Made by a program: the position numbers and the translations under genes
The notes under the pieces: generated by a model
What the model was told of the DNA's origin: nothing
The model's database searches: none
The model's input: the letters and a program-made list of their open reading frames with translations, nothing else
Shown here: piece by piece, positions 27,080 through 36,338 of the stretch
Layout of the letters: each line of letters starts with the position of its first letter
Position numbering within the stretch: the stretch's first letter is position 1
Assembly (NCBI GenBank): GCA_035275265.1
Contig: DATENC010000017.1
Span: forward strand, 186,001 to 250,000
Origin: JACQAP01 sp035275265
Lineage (GTDB): Bacteria > Pseudomonadota > Gammaproteobacteria > Burkholderiales > JACQAP01
DNA length: 64,000 bases
Direction of reading: 5' to 3'

Positions 27080-27898
27080 ATGCCGGAAAAAAATCAGCCT
27101 CCCGCCGCCAGTCGCCAGAATTGGAAGGGATTCGAAGTTCGTGGAGTGCGTGAACTTCCTGGTGCGCTCGAGCAATCGAGGCGTCTCGAGGCGTTGGCTC
27201 ATTTGAGTGGCGAAGTCGCGCACGACGTCAACAATGCTCTGCAGGTGATACAAAACGCCGTGGAGATATTGCGCCGGCGTCTGCCTTCGGCCGAGGCCGA
27301 AGTTACGGGCCTGGTTGACATGCTGGCGCGCAATTCAAACCGGGCCTCGAGCCTCATGCTGCGGCTGCTGGCGTTTTCCGGCCGGCTACCGCTAGAGCCG
27401 AGAGCCGTGGACGCGAATCACTTTATCGCGGGCATAGCGGTCCAGTTGCGGGAGGCGACCGGGACGGGCGCCATCGCCGTCGAAACCGTGCTCGGCGATG
27501 GAGTGTGGGGAATATCTGCCGATCCTGATAGGCTCCGAGCCGCGATGCTAAGTCTTACCACTAATGGCCAAGAAGCCATGCCGCGCGGCGGAACGCTCAC
27601 AATCGAAAGCGGGAATGTCTGCATCGACAAAAGCACCATGGCAAACGGCAACCGCGTGCCTCCGGGCGAATATGTGTCAATCATTGTCCGGGACAACGGG
27701 ACCGGCATGACCCCGGAAGTCGTCTCCAAAGTTTTCGACCCGTATTTCACCACAAAGGAAACGGGTTACGGCACAGGCCTCGGGCTGTCACAGGTCTATG
27801 GATTCATGAAGCAATCGAACGGATACATCGATATCAATAGCTCTCCGGGCAGCGGCACCAGTGTGACGCTGTTCTTCCCGCGCATAGCAGTCGCTTAG
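27080..27898 (+). CDS. Soluble histidine kinase
   Basis: About 272 residues with no membrane segment or recognisable input domain. The dimerisation/phospho-acceptor motif is LSGEVAHDVNNALQVI (His in VAHD), as in NtrB-like and hybrid kinases, followed by a HATPase domain with the N box LSLTTNGQEAMPRGG, G1 RDNGTGM and G2 GYGTGLGLSQVYGFMKQ. The ATG at 27080 is chosen; a TTG 18 nt earlier is possible. It is paired with the receiver gene 16 nt downstream. The signal is unknown. Confidence 0.85.
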   Translation: MPEKNQPPAASRQNWKGFEVRGVRELPGALEQSRRLEALAHLSGEVAHDVNNALQVIQNAVEILRRRLPSAEAEVTGLVDMLARNSNRASSLMLRLLAFSGRLPLEPRAVDANHFIAGIAVQLREATGTGAIAVETVLGDGVWGISADPDRLRAAMLSLTTNGQEAMPRGGTLTIESGNVCIDKSTMANGNRVPPGEYVSIIVRDNGTGMTPEVVSKVFDPYFTTKETGYGTGLGLSQVYGFMKQSNGYIDINSSPGSGTSVTLFFPRIAVA

Positions 27899-27914
27899 CC
27901 TTGGCCCGCGCCTC

Positions 27915-28313
27915 ATGACAAATAACGTGCTGGTCATCGATGACAACGAGGATGTCAGAACTCTAATTCAGTTGGCTCTGGAAGCCGAAGGCTTCCACGT
28001 AGCGGTCGCCGCAAACGGCCACGAAGGAATGGGGCTGCTGCGCGAGAAAATGGCCGAGGTCGTCGTGACGGACATATTGATGCCAGAACAGGACGGCATC
28101 GAGACGATCGCGGAACTGCGCAGGGACTTTCCGGACGTCAAAATCATTGCTATCTCGGGCGCCCTTTCGGCCACCGGGTTCGACTATCTTCGCGTTCCGA
28201 TCCAGCTTGGCGTAGCGCGGATTCTGAGAAAGCCCTTCGATATTCAGGAGTTGGTCGGCGCGATTCGGGAATTGGTTTTGACGATGGATAAACCGGACAG
28301 CTCGAAACAGTGA
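27915..28313 (+). CDS. Single-domain response regulator
   Basis: 132 residues, one REC domain: acidic pocket VIDDNEDV, phospho-acceptor Asp in VVVTDILMPEQDGIET, and Lys in ILRKPFDIQEL. No output domain. It is the likely partner of the kinase directly upstream. The gene ends 15 nt before the convergent suhB. Confidence 0.88.
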   Translation: MTNNVLVIDDNEDVRTLIQLALEAEGFHVAVAANGHEGMGLLREKMAEVVVTDILMPEQDGIETIAELRRDFPDVKIIAISGALSATGFDYLRVPIQLGVARILRKPFDIQELVGAIRELVLTMDKPDSSKQ

Positions 28314-28328
28314 GGCGTAGTACCGTTT

Positions 28329-29126
28329 TCAGCTTTTCATTTTTGCAGTCAGATGCGGCTGGAGCACGTGAAGCATCTGGCTGAAGATTTTTGGGCTACC
28401 GGCGACGATCTGCCCGCGCTCCATGAATTTGTCGTTACCCTCGAAGTCGCCGACCAGTCCGCCGGACTCGGTGATCATGAGTACTCCCGCCGCCATGTCC
28501 CACGGAGAGAGCCCAATTTCCCAGAAGCCGTCGAAATGCCCTGCCGCGACGGCGGCCAAGTCAAGAGCTGCCGCACCCGGGCGGCGCACTCCGGCGCACT
28601 TGGTCATCATGTCCCTGAGCATCGCGTTGTAGGCGTCCAGGTATTCGAACATTCGGAACGGAAAGCCGGTGCCGATCAATCCGTCGATAAGCTTATCGCG
28701 CCTGGATACCCGCAGCCGCTTGTCGTTTAGATATGCGCCGCGGCCGCGCGAGGCGGTGTAGAGGTCGTTGCGGGTCGGATCGAAAATCACGCCCTGCATC
28801 GGCACGCCCTTGTGCAACAAGCCGATGGAAACGCAATACTGTGGAAAACCATGCAGGAAGTTCGTGGTGCCGTCGAGCGGGTCGATGATCCACACGTATT
28901 CCGATTCGCCGGAAGCGCCGCTTTCCTCTGCTAGAATCGCGTGCTCCGGATACGCGCTCTTGATTACGTCGATGATCGCTTCTTCAGATGCGCGATCCAC
29001 TTCGGAGACCAGGTCGTTAAGGCTCTTGTGCTTGATGGTCAGAACGTCAAGATTCTGCGATGCGCGGCTAATGATGCTACCGGCACGGCGCGCGGCTTTC
29101 ACCGCGATGTTGAGCATCGGATGCAT
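28329..29126 (-). CDS. suhB: Inositol-1-monophosphatase family protein SuhB
   Basis: 265 residues. Lithium-sensitive phosphatase fold with metal-binding motifs AILAEESG, IIDPLDGTTNFLHG and the C-terminal ISPWDMAAGVLMITESGG-like segment. In gammaproteobacteria SuhB also binds the NusA transcription complex used in rRNA synthesis. The start is set at 29126 (MHPMLNIAVKAARRAG); the longer open frame overlaps the divergent trmJ. suhB, trmJ, cysE and iscR together form a common proteobacterial neighbourhood. Confidence 0.93.
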   Translation of the reverse strand: MHPMLNIAVKAARRAGSIISRASQNLDVLTIKHKSLNDLVSEVDRASEEAIIDVIKSAYPEHAILAEESGASGESEYVWIIDPLDGTTNFLHGFPQYCVSIGLLHKGVPMQGVIFDPTRNDLYTASRGRGAYLNDKRLRVSRRDKLIDGLIGTGFPFRMFEYLDAYNAMLRDMMTKCAGVRRPGAAALDLAAVAAGHFDGFWEIGLSPWDMAAGVLMITESGGLVGDFEGNDKFMERGQIVAGSPKIFSQMLHVLQPHLTAKMKS

Positions 29127-29170
29127 GAAGAGTGGGGCGTTGGCAAAGAACGAAGCCGCAATTCTATTCG

Positions 29171-29911
29171 ATGATGACCCCAACCGCACTTGACCGAGTG
29201 CGGGTCGTGCTTTGCGAAACCAGTCACCCCGGCAACATTGGAGCCGCCGCTCGCGCGATGAAGACAATGGGATTGTCGCGCCTTGTCCTCGTCAAACCGA
29301 AGTGCTTTCCCCATGCCGATGCGGAAGCGTTTGCTTCCGGTGCGCTCGATGTGCTTCGGGAGGCCGTTGTTTGCGACAGCCTCGAAATCGCACTCGCAGG
29401 GACGGTTCTGGCGGTGGCTTCGACCTCGCGTCATCGTGACCTTACGCACGAAGTCGTGGACTGCCGCGAGGCCTGCAAACGCCTAATGCAGGAGGCTACA
29501 CAGAGCGAAGTGGCGTTGGTCTTCGGCCCTGAACGGACCGGGCTTACCGTTCATGACGTAAACAAGTGCCACTTGATTGCCGCAATCTCGGCTAATCCCG
29601 CCTATGCCTCGCTGAATCTGGCGCAGGCGGTGCAGGTATTTGCGTACGAGATGAGCATGGATGCAGGCGGGGTTGCGATAACTACGCAAGGAAATTCAGA
29701 GGTGGCGACCCACGATGAAGCCGAGGGTTTCTATCGCCAGCTTGAAGACGTCTTCCACGTCAGCGGATTTCTCGATCCTCAAAATCCGAAACGCCTGATG
29801 CAGCGCATGCGCAGGCTGTTCGCCCGTTCGCGCCTGGAGAAGGAGGAAGTAAACATTCTTCGCGGGTTTCTGCGTGCGGTTCGAGAACGCATCCGCGCCA
29901 AGAACGAATAG
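29171..29911 (+). CDS. trmJ: tRNA (cytidine/uridine-2'-O-)-methyltransferase TrmJ
   Basis: 246-residue SPOUT-class methyltransferase that modifies the ribose of tRNA position 32. The three knot motifs are visible: SHPGNIGAAARAMKTMGL, LVFGPERTGLT and AYASLNLAQAVQVFAYE, followed by the C-terminal dimer extension. ATG at 29171 is followed by another ATG; the frame is open to 29132 but that enters the suhB start region. Divergent from suhB and 54 nt before cysE. Confidence 0.92.
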   Translation: MMTPTALDRVRVVLCETSHPGNIGAAARAMKTMGLSRLVLVKPKCFPHADAEAFASGALDVLREAVVCDSLEIALAGTVLAVASTSRHRDLTHEVVDCREACKRLMQEATQSEVALVFGPERTGLTVHDVNKCHLIAAISANPAYASLNLAQAVQVFAYEMSMDAGGVAITTQGNSEVATHDEAEGFYRQLEDVFHVSGFLDPQNPKRLMQRMRRLFARSRLEKEEVNILRGFLRAVRERIRAKNE

Positions 29912-29965
29912 TTGACTAAAACAGTCATAATTACGAAAATACCTGAAACTTCGAAGGTTTCCTCT

Positions 29966-30718
29966 ATGTTCAGGCGAATTCGTGAAGAGATATGCGTGGT
30001 ATTCGAACGAGATCCGGCCGCGCGTTCGGCTTGGGAGGTCATCACCTGCTATCCGGGTTTTCATGCCTTACAGTTCCATCGGCTTTCAAATCGACTGTGG
30101 GGCGTGGGGCTGAAGTGGCTGGCGCGTTTCGTTTCTCACATCGGTCGCTGGCTGACGGGCATTGAAATTCATCCCGGCGCGACCATCGGAAGGCGCTTTT
30201 TCATCGATCACGGCATGGGCGTGGTGATCGGCGAAACCGCGCTGATTGGGGACGATTGCACGCTCTATCACGGGGTTACGCTCGGGGGTACCTCGTGGAA
30301 CAAGGGCAAGCGCCATCCCACCCTCGGCAACGGTGTGGTGGTTGGCGCAGGCGCCAAGATCCTTGGCCCGGTCACGATAGGCGATGGGGCCAAAGTCGGC
30401 TCGAATGCGGTGGTGGTGAAGGATGTGCCGGCGCGTGCGACCGCGGTTGGTATCCCGGCGCGGATCCTGGACGACGAATCCATGACTGCCCGCGAACAGA
30501 CTGCTGAAAAGATGGGGTTTTCTGCTTATGGGATCGGCCCGGACATGAACGACCCGATGGTAAAGGCGATCCACGGACTGATCGATCACAGCGTGTCCGC
30601 AGATAAGCGTATCGAATACATCCTGGAGCAGCTTGTCCGCATGGGTTGCAAGGTCGAAGACGCTCGGGCCACGGCTGATAAGTTCGACCCTTCCTACCTG
30701 AATAGAATTGTTGACTAA
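29966..30718 (+). CDS. cysE: Serine O-acetyltransferase
   Basis: 250 residues. Transfers acetyl from acetyl-CoA to serine, the first step of cysteine synthesis. N-terminal helical domain (ERDPAARSAWEVITCYPGFH) and a left-handed beta-helix of hexapeptide repeats, with the active-site region FFIDHGMGVVIGETALIGDD and HGVTLGGTSWNKGKRHPTLG. I place the start at 29966; a TTG at 29912 would add 18 residues. It precedes iscR, linking cysteine supply with Fe-S cluster building. Confidence 0.94.
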   Translation: MFRRIREEICVVFERDPAARSAWEVITCYPGFHALQFHRLSNRLWGVGLKWLARFVSHIGRWLTGIEIHPGATIGRRFFIDHGMGVVIGETALIGDDCTLYHGVTLGGTSWNKGKRHPTLGNGVVVGAGAKILGPVTIGDGAKVGSNAVVVKDVPARATAVGIPARILDDESMTAREQTAEKMGFSAYGIGPDMNDPMVKAIHGLIDHSVSADKRIEYILEQLVRMGCKVEDARATADKFDPSYLNRIVD

Positions 30719-30740
30719 GATACTCGGATTTGAGTATACT
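30711..30740 (+). promoter_or_regulatory. Sigma-70-type promoter of the iscR operon
   Basis: -35 TTGACT at 30711-30716 and -10 TATACT at 30735-30740 with an 18 bp spacer. The -35 box overlaps the cysE stop codon. The predicted start of transcription falls inside the IscR-type site. Confidence 0.65.
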
Positions 30741-30760
30741 TGACTACATTAGTAGGATTT
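30736..30760 (+). promoter_or_regulatory. IscR type 1 operator
   Basis: ATACTTGACTACATTAGTAG and the next 5 bases match the type 1 IscR pattern (ATA, YYGACTA, A/T-rich centre, TAGT). It overlaps the -10 box, the expected layout for autorepression by [2Fe-2S]-IscR. Confidence 0.7.
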
Positions 30761-30800
30761 ATAAGCGATTGTTTTCATGAATTATTGAGAAGAGGTAACC

Positions 30801-31286
30801 ATGCGACTCACGACCAAGGGGCGTTTTGCAGTAACCGCCATGATGGATCTGGCGATGCGCAACGGAGAAGGTCCGGTGACGCTGGCGAACATCAGCGACA
30901 GACAGAAAATTTCGTTGTCTTACCTCGAACAGCTCTTCGGCAAGCTGCGCCGGAAGGGATTGGTTTCCAGCGTGCGCGGTCCTGGCGGCGGTTACAACCT
31001 GGCGCGGCCGACCCGCGAGATATCCGTGGCCGACATCATCGTCGCGGTGGACGAACCCATCGATGCCACCCAGTGCGGGGGCAAGGAAAACTGCAAGGAT
31101 GAGCAGAAGTGCATCACCCACGATCTGTGGACCGACCTCAACAAACAAATCTTCGACTACCTCGGCGCGGTGAAACTATCCGAGCTCGTGGCGAAGCAAA
31201 CGAAGAGGTCCTCCGATGTGGCGGTCATGCAGATGCACGACAACCGCCAGAATCTCGCGAAACCGAAAGAACCGGCACCAGTCTGA
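30801..31286 (+). CDS. iscR: Fe-S cluster regulator IscR
   Basis: 161-residue Rrf2-family winged-helix regulator that senses Fe-S status. N-terminal MRLTTKGRFAVTAMMDLAM, the recognition helix region ISLSYLEQLFGKLRRKGL, and the cluster ligands Cys92, Cys98, Cys104 with His107 (CGGKENCKDEQKCITHDLW). GAGAAGAGGT precedes the ATG. It probably represses its own operon through the site at 30736-30760 and leads the Fe-S assembly genes. Confidence 0.96.
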   Translation: MRLTTKGRFAVTAMMDLAMRNGEGPVTLANISDRQKISLSYLEQLFGKLRRKGLVSSVRGPGGGYNLARPTREISVADIIVAVDEPIDATQCGGKENCKDEQKCITHDLWTDLNKQIFDYLGAVKLSELVAKQTKRSSDVAVMQMHDNRQNLAKPKEPAPV

Positions 31287-31296
31287 CGTGAACACG

Positions 31297-32439
31297 ATGC
31301 ACGTCTATTTCGACCACAACTCCACCACGGCTCCGGACGAGCGCGTGCTCGAGGCCATGCTGCCTTTTCATAAAGAGGAGTACGGCAACGCCTCCAGCCG
31401 CCACGAATTCGGCACTCGAGCGCGCAAGGCAGTGAATCGAGCCCGTGAGCAGGTCGCAAGACTCGTGAACGTCCAGGCCTCGCAGGTGGTCTTCGTGTCG
31501 GGCGGAACCGAAGCTAACAATCTGTTCGTTAACGGTGCGGCTGCGTACCTCAAGCCCACTCAGGTTGTCGTCAGCGGCATCGAGCATCCGTGCGTGGCGA
31601 AGCCTGGACAGGATCTGGCGCGTCACGGTTGGAAGCTACGCAAGCTTGCGGTACGGCCCAACGGGTTGGTCGATCTGGCCGATGTGGACGCGGCGCTCAC
31701 CGACGCCACCGGCATGGTGTCGGTCATGCTTGCCAACAACGAGACCGGTGTGATTCAGCCGGTTGCGGAGATTGCCGCGAAGGCGCGCGAGAAGCGCGCC
31801 TGGATGCATACCGACGCGGTGCAGGCGGTGGGCAAGATACCGGTGGATTTCGAAGCGCTGGGCGTGCACGCGATGACGATTTCGGCGCACAAGATCTACG
31901 GTCCGAAAGGCGCCGGCGCGCTGGTGGTGGACAAGCGCCTGGAGTTGAAACCGATCATCCACGGCGGCGGCCATGAAATGGGACTTCGCTCGGGGACCGA
32001 GAACGTGCCGGCGATTGTCGGGTTCGGCGCCGCGTGTGAACTCGCGCAAGAGCGAATGGATCACATCTCAGGTCATTTGCGGGCGTTGCGCGACCGCGCG
32101 GATCAAGGCGTATTGGAATTGGGTGCGGTGATTTTTGGCCGGGGCGCGCCGCGCATTCCGAATACCACGTACTTCGCCGTCCCCAATATCGACGGCGAGA
32201 CCCTGGTAATCGAGCTCGACAAGGCCGGCTTCGCGGTGGCGAGTGGCGCCGCCTGCTCCAGCACCAGCACGGAACCCAGTGCGACGCTGCTGGCGATGGG
32301 CGTGGCACCCGAACTGGCGCGCGGTGCGGTGCGGGTGAGTTTCGGCGTGCACAACACGGCAAGGCAGGTCGAGGATTTTCTGCAGGCTTTGTCAGCGGTG
32401 CTCATCCGGCTGCGGCGCCTCGCGGCAATCGCCGTTTGA
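31297..32439 (+). CDS. iscS: Group I cysteine desulfurase (IscS/NifS type)
   Basis: 380 residues. PLP enzyme that takes sulfur from cysteine as persulfide. Schiff-base Lys199 (TISAHKIYGPKGAG), active-site Cys320 in VASGAACSSTSTEPS, and the start MHVYFDHNSTTAPDERV typical of group I. An in-frame GTG at 31288 is another possible start. It is slightly shorter than E. coli IscS and closer to NifS in length. The operon carries a second, group II desulfurase (sufS). Confidence 0.93.
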   Translation: MHVYFDHNSTTAPDERVLEAMLPFHKEEYGNASSRHEFGTRARKAVNRAREQVARLVNVQASQVVFVSGGTEANNLFVNGAAAYLKPTQVVVSGIEHPCVAKPGQDLARHGWKLRKLAVRPNGLVDLADVDAALTDATGMVSVMLANNETGVIQPVAEIAAKAREKRAWMHTDAVQAVGKIPVDFEALGVHAMTISAHKIYGPKGAGALVVDKRLELKPIIHGGGHEMGLRSGTENVPAIVGFGAACELAQERMDHISGHLRALRDRADQGVLELGAVIFGRGAPRIPNTTYFAVPNIDGETLVIELDKAGFAVASGAACSSTSTEPSATLLAMGVAPELARGAVRVSFGVHNTARQVEDFLQALSAVLIRLRRLAAIAV

Positions 32440-32469
32440 ATCTGACAATCAGCAAAAGGTGAATTGATC

Positions 32470-32793
32470 ATGGCAATTACTGTCACGGAAAACGCGGCGA
32501 AACATATTCGCGGCGCGCTGGCAAAGAGAGGCGGCGTAGGCCTTCGCTTTGGCGTGAGGAAAGTCGGTTGCTCGGGCTTTGCCTATACCTTCGACTACGC
32601 GCAGGAAGTCAACGCCGATGACCGGTTGTTCAAGTCCCAAGACGTCACGGTGGTGGTGGACAAGGACAGCCTGGAGTTTGTGGACGGCGCAGTGCTCGAC
32701 TACGCGCGGGAGGGAATGAACGAGTCCTTCAAGGTCGAGAACCCGAAGGCGAAGGCGATGTGCGGCTGCGGCGAGAGCTTCAGCATCGCCTAA
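32470..32793 (+). CDS. iscA: A-type Fe-S carrier (IscA/SufA/ErpA family)
   Basis: 107 residues with the three conserved cysteines: Cys34 (KVGCSGFAYTF) and Cys98/Cys100 (AMCGCGESF). A-type proteins carry or transfer Fe-S clusters. AAAAGGTGA lies before the ATG; an ATG two codons earlier is possible. It sits between iscS and sufB, so IscA and SufA are both fair names. Confidence 0.9.
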   Translation: MAITVTENAAKHIRGALAKRGGVGLRFGVRKVGCSGFAYTFDYAQEVNADDRLFKSQDVTVVVDKDSLEFVDGAVLDYAREGMNESFKVENPKAKAMCGCGESFSIA

Positions 32794-32817
32794 AGAAAAT
32801 TCCATCGAAGGCGTCTT

Positions 32818-34251
32818 GTGAGCGCAGTTATCCAGAATCTGGTCAATCAGCCCTACAAGCACGGGTTCGTTTCCGATATCGAGTCGGATACCGTGGCAAA
32901 GGGTCTGAACGAGGACGTCATCCGCCTGATATCGGCGAAGAAAGGCGAGCCAGAATGGCTGCTTGAATTCCGCCTGAATGCATACCGCCACTGGTTGACG
33001 ATGCAGGAACCGACCTGGCCGAACGTGAAGTACCCGAAAATCGACTTTCAGGACATCAGCTATTTTTCCGCGCCAAGACCGAAAAAACTCGCGTCCATGG
33101 ACGAAGTGGACCCGGAGCTGCTGCGCACCTTTGAAAAGCTGGGCGTGCCGATGCACGAGCGCAAGACGCTCGCCGGCGTAGCGGTGGACGTGATCTTCGA
33201 CAGCGTGTCCGTTGCAACCACCTACAAGAAAAAACTGGCCGAAGTCGGCGTAATCTTCTGTTCCTTTTCCGAGGCGGTTAGAGACCATCCAGAGCTGGTC
33301 AAGAAGTACCTCGGATCCGTGGTGCCGACCGGTGACAATTTCTACGCCGCACTCAATTCCGCGGTGTTTACCGACGGCTCGTTCTGTTACATCCCCAGGG
33401 GCGTGCGTTGCCCGATGGATCTGTCCACATATTTCCGTATCAATACCGAGCAGTCGGGCCAGTTCGAACGCACGCTGATCATCGCGGAGGAGGGCGCCTA
33501 CGTGTCCTACCTCGAAGGCTGTACCGCGCCGAAATTCGACACCAACCAACTGCACGCGGCGGTCGTGGAGCTGGTGGCGCTGGATGATGCCGAGATCAAG
33601 TATTCGACAGTGCAGAACTGGTACGCGGGAGACGAGAACGGCAAAGGTGGAATCTACAATTTCGTCACCAAACGCGGTCTGTGCAAGGGAACGAACTCGA
33701 AGATTTCCTGGACCCAGGTCGAGACCGGTTCGGCAATCACCTGGAAGTATCCGTCCTGTGTGCTGCTGGGCGACAACTCGGTGGGCGAATTCTATTCGGT
33801 GGCGTTGACGAACCACCACCAACAGGCCGACACCGGCACCAAGATGATCCACATCGGCCGGAATACCCGCAGCAAGATCATCTCCAAGGGTATTTCCGCC
33901 GGGGTTTCGAACAACAGCTACCGCGGCCTGGTGAAAGTCGGCGCCAGGGCAGAGGGCGCGCGCAACTTCTCGCAATGCGACTCGATGCTGATCGGCGACC
34001 GCTGCGGCGCGAACACATTTCCGTACATCCAGGTCAACAACAACTCGGCGAAAGTGGAGCACGAAGCCTCGACCTCGAAAATCGGCGAGGACCAACTCTT
34101 CTATTTCGCCAGCCGCGGAATCGGTAACGAGGAAGCGGTATCGATGATCATCAACGGTTTTGTGCAAGATGTATTCGTGCAACTGCCGATGGAGTTCGCG
34201 GTAGAGGCCACCAAGCTCCTCGGACTCAAGCTCGAAGGAAGCGTCGGATGA
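32818..34251 (+). CDS. sufB: Fe-S scaffold protein SufB
   Basis: 477 residues, normal length. SufB forms the cluster-building SufBC2D complex. Visible features include SYLEGCTAPKFDTNQLHAAV, VTKRGLCKGTNSKISWTQVE, and the C-terminal SRGIGNEEAVSMIINGFVQD. GTG start at 32818 with GAAGG upstream. It overlaps sufC by 4 nt (ATGA). Confidence 0.96.
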   Translation: MSAVIQNLVNQPYKHGFVSDIESDTVAKGLNEDVIRLISAKKGEPEWLLEFRLNAYRHWLTMQEPTWPNVKYPKIDFQDISYFSAPRPKKLASMDEVDPELLRTFEKLGVPMHERKTLAGVAVDVIFDSVSVATTYKKKLAEVGVIFCSFSEAVRDHPELVKKYLGSVVPTGDNFYAALNSAVFTDGSFCYIPRGVRCPMDLSTYFRINTEQSGQFERTLIIAEEGAYVSYLEGCTAPKFDTNQLHAAVVELVALDDAEIKYSTVQNWYAGDENGKGGIYNFVTKRGLCKGTNSKISWTQVETGSAITWKYPSCVLLGDNSVGEFYSVALTNHHQQADTGTKMIHIGRNTRSKIISKGISAGVSNNSYRGLVKVGARAEGARNFSQCDSMLIGDRCGANTFPYIQVNNNSAKVEHEASTSKIGEDQLFYFASRGIGNEEAVSMIINGFVQDVFVQLPMEFAVEATKLLGLKLEGSVG

Positions 34252-35021
34252 TCAGGGAAAATGCGTCCGTGCTGCTGGAGGTCCGCGGCCTTTCCGCAAG
34301 AATCGCTGATCACAACATCCTCAAGGGAATCGATCTGACTGTGCGTGCGGCCGAAGTCCACGCGATCATGGGCCCGAACGGCTCTGGTAAGAGTACGTTG
34401 GCCAAAGTTCTTAGCGGGCATCCATCCTATGAAGTGACCGGCGGCGAAGTCTTGTTCGAAGGCAGGAACCTGCTTGAATTGGCGCCGGAAGAGCGCGCCC
34501 GGGCTGGTCTGTTCCTCGGCTTTCAGTATCCGATCGAGGTGCCAGGTGTCACCAACAGCGCTTTTCTGCGCCTGGCGTACAACACTGTGCAGGGTACGCG
34601 CGGGAAGGAAGAACTGGATCCGCTGGAGTTCGACGACCTCGTGCGCGGAAAAATGAAAATGCTGGATATCGATCCGTCGTTCCTCGGGCGCAGCCTGAAC
34701 GCCGGTTTTTCCGGCGGCGAGAAGAAACGCAACGAGATCCTGCAGATGGCGCTTCTGGAACCGAAGCTCGCGGTGCTGGACGAGACTGACTCGGGCCTGG
34801 ATATCGACGCCTTGCGGGTAGTGGCGAACGGCATCAACAAGCTGCACACCTCCGACAACGGCATCGTGTTGGTGACGCACTACCAACGCATGCTCAACTA
34901 CATTGTGCCGGATTACGTGCACGTGATGGAAGGCGGTCGGATCATCAGAACCGGCGACAAGTCGCTTGCGCTCGAGCTCGAAGCCCGTGGATACGATTGG
35001 GTGACGAAGGAGGCGGCGTGA
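34248..35021 (+). CDS. sufC: Fe-S assembly ATPase SufC
   Basis: 257-residue ABC-type ATPase of SufBC2D. Walker A GPNGSGKSTLAKVL, signature NAGFSGGEKKRNEILQMALL, Walker B LAVLDETDSGLDIDALR. The DETDSGLD form is characteristic of SufC. It overlaps the end of sufB and is followed 10 nt later by sufD. Confidence 0.97.
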   Translation: MIRENASVLLEVRGLSARIADHNILKGIDLTVRAAEVHAIMGPNGSGKSTLAKVLSGHPSYEVTGGEVLFEGRNLLELAPEERARAGLFLGFQYPIEVPGVTNSAFLRLAYNTVQGTRGKEELDPLEFDDLVRGKMKMLDIDPSFLGRSLNAGFSGGEKKRNEILQMALLEPKLAVLDETDSGLDIDALRVVANGINKLHTSDNGIVLVTHYQRMLNYIVPDYVHVMEGGRIIRTGDKSLALELEARGYDWVTKEAA

Positions 35022-35031
35022 GTGTAATCGC

Positions 35032-36336
35032 ATGATTGCCGAAACCCGCAACGACTACCTCGACAGCCTGTTACGCGGTCGCGACATGGTGCCGGAGGCT
35101 CGCGCAGGGTGGTTGAAGGTGCTGCGTGCACAGGCGGTGGAGCGCGCCAATGCGCTCACCGTGCCGACCACGCGCGACGAAGACTGGCGCTTCACCGACC
35201 TGTCACCGCTGTACAAGGCCCTGTACCGGCCATCGCCGCAGCCGGGCGAGGTTTCGGCGGCCGAACTCAGGCGCTTCGAGATTCCGGAAGCGACGACGCG
35301 GCTGACTTTTGTGGATGGCCATTTTGTGCCGGCGCTGTCAAGCATCGTGCCTGCAGATGGCGTCCTCGTCGCCAATCTTCCTGATGCGCTTGCGACGCAT
35401 GGGCGGCTGGTCGAGTCCAGCCTCGGTACGCTTGCGACGACAGGGCAGGACGCGTTCGCGGCGGTGAATACGGCTTTTCTGCACGACGGCGCACTGATCC
35501 ACATCGGACGCGACCGCAACGGTATCGCACCGATTCATCTGTTGTTCATCGCTACTCATAACGATGGCGCCGCCTATCCGAGGGTCCTGGTGCTCGCGGA
35601 ACCCGGAGCGCAGTGCACGCTGATCGAGGACTTCGTAGGGTTGGCCACCGGAGGTTACTTTATCGATGCGGTAACCGAAATTGCCGTCGGCGAGAATGCT
35701 CATGTTGCGCACGTCAAGTTGCAGCGAGAGGGTCAAGCTGCTTTTCACATCGCCAGGACTTCGGTACAGGTTGCGCGCAACGGCCGTTACTCCAACTGGT
35801 CGGTCGCATTGGGTGCGCGCATTTCCCGCCACAATTTCCACGTGATGCAGGCGGGCGAGGGAACCGATTTCTCGATCGATGGCCTGGCGCTGATCGGCGG
35901 GCGCCAGTTGGCTGACACCAGCAGCCTGATCGACCATGCGCGTGCACATGGACGTAGCCGCCAAGTGCACAAGTCTGTGGTCGGCGGTGGCGCACATGCG
36001 GTATTCAACGGCAAGATTCTAGTGCGACAAGGCGCGCAGCAGACCGATGCGGCACAGCAATCGCGCAACCTGTTGCTATCCGACAAGGCGCACGTGGATA
36101 CCAAGCCGCAACTGGAGATCTTTGCCGACGACGTCAAGTGCGCGCACGGCGCCACCGTTGGCCAGATCGAAGCCGAAGAGTTGTTTTATCTGAAGAGCCG
36201 CGGGCTGTCGGACGCGATAGCGCGCAATCTGCTGACCTATGCATTTGCCGCAGAGATCATCGAACGCATCCCGGTGAAATCCCTTGTGGAACGGCTGGGA
36301 ACGCACGTTCTCGAACAGACCCGGATCAAGTCCTGA
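35032..36336 (+). CDS. sufD: Fe-S assembly protein SufD
   Basis: 434 residues, the beta-helix partner of SufB. Recognised by TRDEDWRFTDLSPLYKA near the N-terminus, the long central beta-helix, and the C-terminal signature CAHGATVGQIEAEELFYLKS-like region with its conserved His and Cys. Likely coupled to sufC. The final bases lie 2 nt before sufS. Confidence 0.95.
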   Translation: MIAETRNDYLDSLLRGRDMVPEARAGWLKVLRAQAVERANALTVPTTRDEDWRFTDLSPLYKALYRPSPQPGEVSAAELRRFEIPEATTRLTFVDGHFVPALSSIVPADGVLVANLPDALATHGRLVESSLGTLATTGQDAFAAVNTAFLHDGALIHIGRDRNGIAPIHLLFIATHNDGAAYPRVLVLAEPGAQCTLIEDFVGLATGGYFIDAVTEIAVGENAHVAHVKLQREGQAAFHIARTSVQVARNGRYSNWSVALGARISRHNFHVMQAGEGTDFSIDGLALIGGRQLADTSSLIDHARAHGRSRQVHKSVVGGGAHAVFNGKILVRQGAQQTDAAQQSRNLLLSDKAHVDTKPQLEIFADDVKCAHGATVGQIEAEELFYLKSRGLSDAIARNLLTYAFAAEIIERIPVKSLVERLGTHVLEQTRIKS

Positions 36337-36338
36337 CC

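Noticed and set aside
32449..34182. 577-codon open frame antisense to sufB
   Set aside because: It mirrors the codon phase of sufB in GC-rich DNA, has no family features or start signal, and sufB is beyond doubt.
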